From the NCBI GenBank assembly GCA_947476855.1, contig CANJSR010000145.1, positions 1 through 10,537 on the forward strand: a stretch of 10,537 bases of DNA, read 5' to 3'. Each line of letters opens with the position of its first letter. Position 1 is the stretch's first letter. The position numbers were made by a program, and so were the translations under genes. Of this stretch, positions 1 through 5,948 are shown one piece after another. Source of the DNA: Acetobacteraceae bacterium (lineage in GTDB: Bacteria; Pseudomonadota; Alphaproteobacteria; Acetobacterales; Acetobacteraceae). The notes beneath the pieces were generated by a model. It did no database searches, was not told where the DNA came from, and saw only the letters and a list, made by a program, of their open reading frames with translations.

Positions 1-770
1 ACGCCACCGGAGCGCGTCGCCTGCAGGATCTGCTCGATCGTCCGCTGCCGACCAATCGCGTCGAAGGCGTAGTCAACGCCGCCGTTCGTCATGTCACGGA
101 TCGCCACGACCGCATCGGTGTTGCCCGAGGCATTCACGGTATGGGTCGCGCCGAACTGCCGAGCGAATTCGAGCTTCGTGTCGTCGAGGTCGACGGCGAT
201 GATGGGGTAGGCGCCGACGATGGCGGCGGCCTGGATCGCCGACAGACCGACGCCGCCCGCGCCGAACACGGCAACCGACTGGCCGGCGCGCACGCCCGCC
301 GTGTGCAGCACGGCACCAGCGCCAGTCAGGACCGCGCAGCCGACAATGCAGCTCAGGTCACGCGGTTGGTCGTTGGCGATCTTCACCACCAGTTCCTTGC
401 TGACCTGCACATCGCGCGCCCAGGTATAGACGGCGCCATGCGCGACCTCACCCCGGAAGGTCGCGCCGGTGACCGAGCGTGGGAAGGCGCCGCGGATGGG
501 CGTGCGCGGTACCCAGGTCACGATGCACAGGTCGCCGACCTTCAGATGCGTGACCTCGCGGCCGATGCGCGTCACCACGCCCGTCCCCTCATGACCGAGC
601 AGCAGAGGGCGGCCGAGATCGCCGTTGTGCATCTGGTGCAACTGGGAATGACACACGCCGCTCGAATAGAGCTTGACGGTGACCTGGTCGGGCGCGGGAT
701 CGGGCAGGTCGATCTCGGCGAGGGTGAGGTCAGCGTTCAGGGCGGTTTGGACGGCAGCAACGGTTTTCAT
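1..770 (-). CDS. Zinc-type alcohol dehydrogenase, 5' part (C-terminus off the left edge)
   Basis: This is a medium-chain zinc dehydrogenase/reductase, probably a cytoplasmic NAD-dependent alcohol or aldehyde oxidoreductase. The 256 visible codons open with MKTVAAVQTALN. Catalytic zinc ligands are visible as Cys40 (SGVCHSQLH), His60-Glu61 (LLGHEGTG) and Cys145 (IVGCAVLTGAGAVLHTAG), a pattern close to class I/III dehydrogenases. The Rossmann fold follows with GAGGVG at 170-175 and Asp194 (AVDLDD), which usually favours NAD over NADP. Odd point: the four-cysteine structural zinc lobe expected at about residues 90-115 is absent. That stretch reads WVPRTPIRGAFPRS and contains no cysteine. The ATG has a GAGGA Shine-Dalgarno-like site (781-785, minus strand) ten bases upstream. 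Roughly 100-120 C-terminal residues should lie outside the window. The substrate cannot be told from sequence. The gene follows the amidotransferase on the same strand after 71 bases, so it may be co-transcribed or may have its own promoter. Confidence 0.9.
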   Translation of the reverse strand, partial: MKTVAAVQTALNADLTLAEIDLPDPAPDQVTVKLYSSGVCHSQLHQMHNGDLGRPLLLGHEGTGVVTRIGREVTHLKVGDLCIVTWVPRTPIRGAFPRSVTGATFRGEVAHGAVYTWARDVQVSKELVVKIANDQPRDLSCIVGCAVLTGAGAVLHTAGVRAGQSVAVFGAGGVGLSAIQAAAIVGAYPIIAVDLDDTKLEFARQFGATHTVNASGNTDAVVAIRDMTNGGVDYAFDAIGRQRTIEQILQATRSGG

Positions 771-841
771 GCGAGACGTTTCCTCAGCTCGGGCACTGGA
801 CGAGGCCCGCGGTTCAATATGACCACATTACAGAACGCCGC
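771..841 (-). promoter_or_regulatory. Leader of the dehydrogenase gene with an AT-rich imperfect dyad
   Basis: This 71-base gap lies between the amidotransferase stop and the dehydrogenase start. It contains a locally AT-rich patch in an otherwise GC-rich sequence. Positions 816-829 read AATATGACCACATT, an imperfect palindrome of the form AATnTGnnCAnATT. It could be an operator or part of a promoter for the dehydrogenase. No convincing -35/-10 pair is seen, and no terminator with a T-tract follows the amidotransferase gene. The functional assignment is inference. Confidence 0.3.
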
Positions 842-2605
842 CTACCGCGCCGAGAGCGTCTGGAACACATCCCCCGCCGGCGGCAGCCCCAGGATGTGCC
901 GCCGGTGCCACAGCGCGTAGAACAGCAGCAGCCAGCAGGCGAAGCCATGCCGCCAGCGGGTGATGTTGCTGAACAGAGCCTTCACGCGGTCCGGATGCGC
1001 GATCTCGGCAATCCCTGGCTGAGCGGCGACCAGAGGCCCCAGCACATCGCCCTTGCCCTTGATCCAGGCCCCCACCGGCACGGTGAAACCCTGCTTAGGC
1101 GCGAAGGGCCGGGCGACCGGCAGGTTCTTCTCCAGCCACTTGCGGAGGATCCATTTCCCCATCCGCCCGCGCAGCTTCAGCTCATCCGGCAGGCGGAACC
1201 CGGCCGCCGCGACGCCGGCATCCAGGAACGGGGTCCGTCCCTCCACCGCATGCGCCATCAGGCAGCGATCCAGCTTCAGTAGCAGGTCATGCGGCAGCCA
1301 ATCGGCCATGTCGAAGGCCTGCGCGGCGGCCAGGCGGGAGCGTCCGCCCTCGGCCGCGGCCAGTTCGGCGGCGGCCATCCCGTCGCGCCAGGCGCGGGGC
1401 TTCTCCCGCAGGACATCCACCTTGTCGAAATGCCCGTGCGTCCACATCGCCCGCCCGCCCAGCCACCAGGGGCGCATGGCGGAGCGGTATCGGCCATAGC
1501 CGGCGAAGATTTCGTCCCCTCCCTCTCCGCTCAGCACCACCTTCACATCCTGGCGGGCGCGCCTGGCGAGGAACCAGGTCGGGATGATCGCATAGTCGGC
1601 GGCGGGATCGTCCATCGCGGCGACGATCTCGGGCAGGTGTTCCCATACCATCGCCTCTGTAATCTCGATCGACTCGTGCCTGGCGCCCACGGCTCGGGCA
1701 ACGGTGGCCGCCAAATCCCGTTCATCGGCCGCTTCCGCCACGTCGAAGCCGGCGGTGAAGGCCATCACGGGTTCGGTGTTGAGCCGCGACATCAGGGTGA
1801 TCAGGGTGGAACTGTCGATCCCGCCGGACAGGAACATCCCATAGGGCACGTCGCTGCGCTGGTGCAGATCGACGCTCTCCATCAACGCGCGATCCAGCCG
1901 TTCCAGCGCCGCGTCCTCGGTGATGGTCTCGGGCGGGCCGTCGGGGATGGCGGAGACGCGGCGGCGGCCGAGGATCGCGCCATCGATGCAGGTCAGGGTT
2001 TCCCCCGGCAGCAGGCGCTGGATCCCCTCGAAGATCGTATCCGCGCCGGTGGTGAACTGAAGTTGCAGCAATTCTTCCCGCGCGGAGGCCCGGACCCGGC
2101 GCGCGACCAGCCCCGATTCCAGCAGCGCCTGGGGTTCGGAGGCAAAGGCCAGCCCGCCCGTCACCTGGGCGATATACAGCGGCTTGATGCCGAAGGCGTC
2201 GCGGGTGAGGGTGACGCTGCGCTGTGCCCGTTCATGGATCGCGATCGCGTACATGCCGCGCAACTGACGGGCATAGTCCGGCCCCGATTGCAGCCAGACA
2301 TGCAGCGGCGGTTCGCAGTCGCTGTTCGTCGCGAAGGCCACCTCCGGCATGGCGGCGCGCAGTTCGCGGTAGTTGTAGATCTCTCCATTCGCGACCAGGG
2401 CGGCGTGGCCGGCGAACAGCGGCTGGTCGCCGGTCACCAGGTCGATGATCGACAGCCGGTTGTGCAGCAGCGCGACGCGGCCCACGACCGTCTGGCCGTT
2501 GCCGTCGGGGCCGCGGTGGCGCAGCGCCTCGATCAGGGTGGTCAGGGTCGCCGGGTCCGGCGGCGCGGCGCCCGAGGACAGGATCAGGCCGGCGATGCCG
2601 CACAT
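842..2605 (-). CDS. Glutamine-hydrolysing asparagine synthase-like amidotransferase
   Basis: This 587-residue cytoplasmic enzyme has the AsnB architecture. The N-terminal class II glutamine amidotransferase domain (about 2-165) starts MCGIAG with nucleophile Cys2. It also shows HRGPDG (30-35), Arg50, NGEIYN (73-78) and SDCE (95-98). The C-terminal synthetase domain has the ATP pyrophosphatase loop SGGIDSS (260-266), SGEGGDE (359-365), EGRTPFLD (455-462) and KQGFTVPVGAW (504-514). All key residues are present, so it should be active. The length fits the family (about 550-640). Such enzymes make asparagine from aspartate, but paralogues in polysaccharide clusters amidate sugar carboxylates (WbpS-type) or occur in exosortase-linked glycan loci. 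The ATG directly abuts the stop of the upstream glycosyltransferase, which points to translational coupling and a surface-glycan role. That role is inferred from context; housekeeping asparagine synthesis remains possible. Confidence 0.93.
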   Translation of the reverse strand: MCGIAGLILSSGAAPPDPATLTTLIEALRHRGPDGNGQTVVGRVALLHNRLSIIDLVTGDQPLFAGHAALVANGEIYNYRELRAAMPEVAFATNSDCEPPLHVWLQSGPDYARQLRGMYAIAIHERAQRSVTLTRDAFGIKPLYIAQVTGGLAFASEPQALLESGLVARRVRASAREELLQLQFTTGADTIFEGIQRLLPGETLTCIDGAILGRRRVSAIPDGPPETITEDAALERLDRALMESVDLHQRSDVPYGMFLSGGIDSSTLITLMSRLNTEPVMAFTAGFDVAEAADERDLAATVARAVGARHESIEITEAMVWEHLPEIVAAMDDPAADYAIIPTWFLARRARQDVKVVLSGEGGDEIFAGYGRYRSAMRPWWLGGRAMWTHGHFDKVDVLREKPRAWRDGMAAAELAAAEGGRSRLAAAQAFDMADWLPHDLLLKLDRCLMAHAVEGRTPFLDAGVAAAGFRLPDELKLRGRMGKWILRKWLEKNLPVARPFAPKQGFTVPVGAWIKGKGDVLGPLVAAQPGIAEIAHPDRVKALFSNITRWRHGFACWLLLFYALWHRRHILGLPPAGDVFQTLSAR

Positions 2606-3637
2606 TCAGCTTTTCTCCGCGCTGGCTTTCTCCGCGGTGGCCAGAAACCGCCGCCAGCGCTCCACGACCTGGGCCTCGGCGAATTCGCTCTCGTATCGAA
2701 GTCTCCCGGCCGCCGCCAGGGTGGTGCCGGCCTGGGTGCCGATGATGCCGCGGATCGCGTCCGCCAGGGCGGCGGCGTTGTCGATCGGGGTCAGCAGCCC
2801 GCTTTCTCCCGACACGATCAGTTCGCTGGGACCCTGGGAGGCAGCGGCGACCACGGGGCGGCGGGCGGACCAGCCCTCGATCACGACATTGCCCAGGGGT
2901 TCATGACGGGAGGGGCAGACCATCACGTCGCAGGCGGCGAGCAGGGCGGCCGTGTCCTGGCGCCAGCCCAGCAGATGCAGGCGGTCGGCCACGCCCTCGG
3001 ACTGCGCCAGCGCGGTCAGGGCGACGCGCTCGGAGCCTTCGCCGGCGATCACCGCATGGATGCCGGGCATGTGGCGCAGCGCGCGGATCAGCGTGTCGAA
3101 GGCCTTGTTGCGATGCAGCCGGCCCAGGGCGAGCACCACCGGCGCGCCAGGCGGGCAGGGCAGGGGAGCGGGGTCGGCCCCCATCATGTCGGGCACGAAG
3201 TTCGGCAGATAATGCGCCCGGTGGGCGGGCCAGCCCTGGCCGGTGATCCAGTCGACGATGCCGCGCGTGTTGCCGATCAGGTGGTCGCAGCGGCGGTAGT
3301 AGCCCAGGTCGTAGAACCCACCCAACCGCCCGGCCAGCACCCAGCCTCCCTGCGGCGTGAAATGGGCCGCCCGGTTCATCCAGGCCACCGTGACGCGGGG
3401 CGCGAACTCCCGCAGCGTCCGCCCCAGCCGCGGCGCGGTCAGCAGGTCGAGCGGGCCGCCGAAGCTCAGTTCCACCGGCTGGAGCCCCTCGGCCCGCAGC
3501 CGTCCGGCTCGCCCGGGGTCGCGGCGGATGATGGGCAGGACCTGTTCCCCCGCGCGCGCCAGGGCGGCGGTCAGGCGCTCGTAGAACAGTTCCGCCCCAC
3601 CGGTGGAGGCACCGGCCATTACCTGGGCGATTCGCAT
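2606..3637 (-). CDS. GT4-family glycosyltransferase (GT-B fold)
   Basis: This 343-residue retaining glycosyltransferase of group 1 probably moves a sugar from a nucleotide-sugar donor onto a glycan or lipid-linked acceptor at the cytoplasmic face of the membrane. The N-terminus MRIAQVMAGASTGGAELFYE is the usual acceptor-domain start with the GGAE loop (13-16). The donor domain begins near NFVP (146-149) and has LGRLHRNKAFDTLI (171-184, with Arg173 and Lys178 in the places of phosphate-binding residues). The EX7E motif is Glu246/Glu254 in RHEPLGNVVIEGW. No transmembrane segment is seen. I chose the ATG at 3635-3637 because the conserved beta-strand starts there. An upstream in-frame ATG at 3721 would add 28 non-conserved residues (including RIRWYSRTAPQEV) and overlap the divergent gene. 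The stop abuts the start of the amidotransferase (TGAATG), so the two are almost certainly one operon. The sugar donor and acceptor are unknown. Confidence 0.9.
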   Translation of the reverse strand: MRIAQVMAGASTGGAELFYERLTAALARAGEQVLPIIRRDPGRAGRLRAEGLQPVELSFGGPLDLLTAPRLGRTLREFAPRVTVAWMNRAAHFTPQGGWVLAGRLGGFYDLGYYRRCDHLIGNTRGIVDWITGQGWPAHRAHYLPNFVPDMMGADPAPLPCPPGAPVVLALGRLHRNKAFDTLIRALRHMPGIHAVIAGEGSERVALTALAQSEGVADRLHLLGWRQDTAALLAACDVMVCPSRHEPLGNVVIEGWSARRPVVAAASQGPSELIVSGESGLLTPIDNAAALADAIRGIIGTQAGTTLAAAGRLRYESEFAEAQVVERWRRFLATAEKASAEKS

Positions 3638-3714
3638 TCGGATCCCGGACCTCGCAGCATCGACGGCGCATAGCACTTCTTGCGGCGCGGTGCGTGAATA
3701 CCACCTAATGCGGT
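3638..3714. promoter_or_regulatory. Divergent promoter region between glycosyltransferase and ygfZ-like gene
   Basis: This 77-base region must hold the promoters for both directions. For the rightward gene, TTGCGG (3680-3685) and CCTAAT (3704-3709) could be a weak -35/-10 pair 18 bases apart. For the leftward gene, TTGTCA (3716-3721, minus strand) matches the -35 consensus at five of six positions, with TATTCA (3695-3700) as a poor -10 at a short 15-base spacing. A 19-base inverted repeat, ATACC (3698-3702) and GGTAT (3712-3716), sits over the rightward start codon and the leftward promoter elements, where a regulator could bind. The assignments are motif-based and weak. Confidence 0.35.
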
Positions 3715-4530
3715 ATGACAAGACTCGCGGCTTTGCCCGGACGGGCGGTGATAGCGGTTGAGGGGGAGGACCGTGTTTCCTTCCTGCAAGGCCTGGTGTC
3801 GAACGACGTGGCGGAGGTAGCGCCCGGCCGAGCCGTGTGGGCCGCGCTGCTGACGCCGCAAGGGAAGTGGCTGGCGGATTTCTTCATCCTCGCGGATGGC
3901 GACCGGCTGCTGCTGGACACCGAACGGGACCAGGCCGCCATGCTGGTGACCCGGCTGTCGCGGTTCCGGTTGCGCGCCAAGGTGACCGTGCGCCTCGAAC
4001 CCGCCCTGCATGTGTATGTCGCCTGGTCCGGGAAGCCCGAGACCGAGGCCATCATCGCCCCCGATCCGCGCCTTCCCGACGCCGGGTGGCGGCTGATCAC
4101 GCGCGAATCCCTGTCCTCGACCGCGCTGGAGATCGACTGGGACCGCCACCGCATCGCGCTGGGGCTGCCGGATGGTTCGCGCGATCTGGAGGCGGAGAAG
4201 AGCGTCCTGCTGGAAGCCGGCTTCGATGAGCTTTCGGGCGTGTCCTGGACCAAGGGCTGCTACATGGGCCAGGAGCTGACCGCCCGCACCCGCTACCGCG
4301 GCCTGGTGAAGCGCCGGCTGGTGCCGGTGTCGATCGCCGGCACGCCGCCTCCGCCGGGCACGCCGATCATGCAGGACGGGCGGGAGGTCGGCACGATGCG
4401 GTCGGCGCGGGACCAGGTTGGGCTTGCCGTTTTGCGGCTGGAATCAATGGGCGGCATACTATCGTGTGGTGACGCCACGCTGACAGCCGTCATCCCGTCG
4501 TGGATGCGCCTGCCGCAATCGGCTTCCTGA
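3715..4530 (+). CDS. ygfZ: YgfZ/GcvT-like folate-binding protein
   Basis: This 271-residue cytoplasmic protein belongs to the YgfZ (CAF17-like) branch of the GcvT fold. These proteins bind tetrahydrofolate and help in the assembly or repair of iron-sulfur clusters, for example in MiaB. The N-terminus (FLQGLVSNDV, 23-32; LLTPQGKWLADFFI, 45-58) and the diagnostic YgfZ signature KGCYMGQE (180-187, Cys182) are both present. The signature is followed by RTRYRG (191-196), which completes the family motif. The length is slightly shorter than E. coli YgfZ (326). The ATG at 3715 is the first possible start because an in-frame TAA lies at 3706-3708. No Shine-Dalgarno sequence precedes it, so translation may be leaderless. 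The gene is divergent from the glycosyltransferase and 120 bases upstream of the LysR regulator. It is a housekeeping function, probably unrelated to either neighbouring pathway. Confidence 0.9.
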   Translation: MTRLAALPGRAVIAVEGEDRVSFLQGLVSNDVAEVAPGRAVWAALLTPQGKWLADFFILADGDRLLLDTERDQAAMLVTRLSRFRLRAKVTVRLEPALHVYVAWSGKPETEAIIAPDPRLPDAGWRLITRESLSSTALEIDWDRHRIALGLPDGSRDLEAEKSVLLEAGFDELSGVSWTKGCYMGQELTARTRYRGLVKRRLVPVSIAGTPPPPGTPIMQDGREVGTMRSARDQVGLAVLRLESMGGILSCGDATLTAVIPSWMRLPQSAS

Positions 4531-4650
4531 ACATTGTGTAACGAATAGTAATCGGTCCACAGGTTTCTTGCGCTCGCCGTTGGATTGAGCGAAGACGCCC
4601 CTGCAGCGGCCACAATGCAAAAGGCCGAGCCGGGAACCGGGGTAGATGCA
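4531..4650 (+). promoter_or_regulatory. Gap before the LysR gene, AT-rich promoter-like patch
   Basis: These 120 bases separate the ygfZ-like stop from the chosen LysR start. The first 25 bases (4531-4555) are strikingly AT-rich for this window. They include AGTAAT (4547-4552), which matches a -10 hexamer at four of six positions, but no good -35 stands at the right distance. LysR regulators often autoregulate, so an operator here would be expected, but I cannot identify one. No terminator hairpin with a T-tract is seen after the ygfZ-like gene. Confidence 0.25.
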
Positions 4651-5541
4651 GTGGACCGATTGACGAGCATGGAAGTGTTCGCGCGCGTTGTTGTCGCGCG
4701 CAGCTTCTCGGCCGCGGCGCGGGACTTGGGCATCTCCCAGGCGACCGCCAGCAAACATGTGCAGACATTGGAGGGTTGGATCGGCGCTCGGCTGCTGAAC
4801 CGCACGACGCGGCGCGTCAGCCTGACCGAGACCGGTGAGAACTTCTTCGCCCAATGCACCCGCATCCTCGAAGACATGGAGGCGGCTCGGCAGAGCGGGA
4901 AGCCCGATGCCCTGCTGCGGGGCAGCCTGCGGATCAGCGCGCCGGTCGCCTTCGGCAGCACGCGGCTGGGCGCGCTGGCGGTGGAGTTCATGCAGATGAA
5001 CACCGAGCTGTCGTTGAACGTGATCCTGTCCGACCGGCCGGTGGATGTGATCGAGGAGGGGTACGACCTCGCGATCCGCATCGGCTATGTCGGGGATGAT
5101 CCGGCTGTGCAGGCCGGGCTGGTGGTGCAGTCGCTGGCGCCGATCCCGTTCGTGGTCTGCGCGGCACCCGGGTATCTGTCGCATCGCGGCGTGCCGGAAA
5201 CGCCTGCCGATCTGAGCCGGCACACCTGCCTGACGGACATGCGGCACCCGGGGGATATCTGGCGGTTCACGGGACCGAAGGGCGAGGTGGAGGTGCCGGT
5301 CAGCGGCCACCTGAAATCCGACAATGGCCTGCTGCGGCGTGGCGCCGCGCACGCCGGGGCAGGGATCCTGGTGGCGCCAATGTTCCTTGTGGAGGACGAT
5401 CTGCGGGTTGGCCGGCTGGTGGCGATCCTGCGGGATTACCTGCCTCCGTCCGGGACGCTGGACGCGGTGTGCCCGGCGCACCGGGCGGCGTCACCGAAGG
5501 TGCGGGGGTTGATTTCGTTTTTGACGTCACGGCTGGCCTGA
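4651..5541 (+). CDS. LysR-family transcriptional regulator (DmlR/CrgA-like)
   Basis: This 296-residue DNA-binding regulator has an N-terminal winged helix-turn-helix at about residues 4-62 (SFSAAARDLGISQATASKHV, with LNRTTRRVSLTETG after it). A linker helix follows, then a periplasmic-binding-protein-like effector domain from about 90 to 290 (GSLRISAPVAFG; DVIEEGYDLAIRIG; FVVCAAPGYL). This pattern matches the DmlR/CrgA/AaeR group. I chose GTG 4651 because it gives MDRLTSMEVFARVV, the usual start of the group, and a normal length. In-frame TTG 4585 or ATG 4615 would add 22 or 12 residues of low-complexity sequence and lack a clear ribosome site. It precedes the CoA ligase and TRAP transporter on the same strand and may control them in response to the imported substrate. 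That link is inference: LysR genes are more often divergent from their targets, and the only divergent gene nearby is not adjacent. Confidence 0.9.
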   Translation: MDRLTSMEVFARVVVARSFSAAARDLGISQATASKHVQTLEGWIGARLLNRTTRRVSLTETGENFFAQCTRILEDMEAARQSGKPDALLRGSLRISAPVAFGSTRLGALAVEFMQMNTELSLNVILSDRPVDVIEEGYDLAIRIGYVGDDPAVQAGLVVQSLAPIPFVVCAAPGYLSHRGVPETPADLSRHTCLTDMRHPGDIWRFTGPKGEVEVPVSGHLKSDNGLLRRGAAHAGAGILVAPMFLVEDDLRVGRLVAILRDYLPPSGTLDAVCPAHRAASPKVRGLISFLTSRLA

Positions 5542-5591
5542 GGATGTCCCGATAGGCTTGAGGGAGCGCGGGGCGACCGTCGCTCTCCCAT

Positions 5592-5620
5592 CGTCATGGC
5601 CGGACTTGATCCGGCCATCG
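5592..5620 (+). repeat. REP-like palindromic repeat, copy A1
   Basis: This 29-base element begins CGTCATGG and ends CCATCG. The arms ATGGCCGGA (5596-5604) and TCCGGCCAT (5610-5618) form a perfect nine-base stem around the loop CTTGA. It pairs as an inverted partner with copy A2, 82 bases away centre to centre. The conserved flank GCCcGGGAC also continues after it in both copies. Confidence 0.85.
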
Positions 5621-5675
5621 CCCGGGACGCAGGTGGCTGAATGGGCGGGGGAACCCTCGACGGCGGAGTCCCTGG

Positions 5676-5704
5676 CGATGGGCGGGTCGGGCCCGCCCAT
5701 GACG
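5676..5704 (-). repeat. REP-like palindromic repeat, copy A2 (inverted)
   Basis: Read on the minus strand, this matches copy A1 at 23 of 29 positions. The arms ATGGGCGGG (5678-5686) and CCCGCCCAT (5692-5700) form a perfect nine-base stem. Four of the six differences from A1 are two compensatory base-pair changes in the stem (C-G to G-C and A-T to G-C). The other two lie in the loop. The structure has therefore been kept while the sequence changed. Confidence 0.85.
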
Positions 5705-5753
5705 GAGGGGGGCCGGCGCCGGTGCGTCTCCATCCACGCTGAACCGCTCCTCG

Positions 5754-5795
5754 CCCCGGCCATTCAACGCGTCGCATTCAGGCCAGGGATGACGC
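5754..5795 (-). repeat. Degenerate third palindrome related to the REP-like family
   Basis: CCCCGGCC (5754-5761) and GGCCAGGG (5781-5788) can pair across a 19-base loop with one mismatch (a G-U pair on the minus strand). Read leftwards it starts GCGTCATCCC, which resembles the CGTCATGG opening of the other copies. The loop is much longer and the similarity limited, so it may be a decayed or different element. Confidence 0.35.
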
Positions 5796-5948
5796 TGGGG
5801 AGAGGCAAGCCCACCCCCCAACCCTGGACACACCCCACCCCTGGTCGTAAGACCCGGCGCCCCATCCGGGACCCGCGGACGGTGGAGACCCAAGCATGCC
5901 TTTGCCCCATACACCCCTGATTTCACATGTTTCCCAGGCCCCGGTCCG

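Larger units (their letters stand above)
5542..5948. other. 407-base non-coding gap before the CoA ligase
   Basis: I find no gene here. Short open frames exist on both strands but encode translated palindromes and C-rich sequence. The left half holds two inverted copies of the palindromic repeat (5592-5620 and 5676-5704) and a degenerate third palindrome (5754-5795). The stretch 5800-5900 is C-rich with only small stems, such as CCCGG/CCGGG near 5852-5870. The last 50 bases (5900-5948) become more AT-rich and should carry the ligase promoter. TTGCCC (5902-5907) is a possible weak -35, but no convincing -10 follows. Right after the LysR stop, GGGAG and CTCCC (about 5562-5589) could pair as a weak stem without a T-tract. 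The start codon at 5949 has only CAGG (5935-5938) as a weak ribosome site. Confidence 0.6.

Noticed and set aside
1289..3673. 794-codon open frame on the plus strand opposite the amidotransferase and glycosyltransferase
   Set aside because: It is antisense to two genes with complete, conserved catalytic motifs. Its product is Gly/Arg/Gln/His-rich without any domain, as expected for a mirror frame in GC-rich DNA.
3638..3721. 28-codon upstream extension of the glycosyltransferase
   Set aside because: The conserved first strand of the GT-B fold begins at the ATG at 3637, and the extension would overlap the divergent gene start.
4459..5481. 340-codon minus-strand frame opposite the LysR gene
   Set aside because: A shadow of a well-supported LysR gene, with no family motif of its own.
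5562..5589. Intrinsic terminator after the LysR gene
   Set aside because: Only a five-base stem with an unpaired interior and no T-tract; too weak to call.
5558..5920. 120-codon plus-strand frame in the gap before the CoA ligase
   Set aside because: It reads straight through the palindromic repeats (giving SSWPDLIRPSPGT), the kind of peptide that results from translating such repeats, and has no ribosome site.
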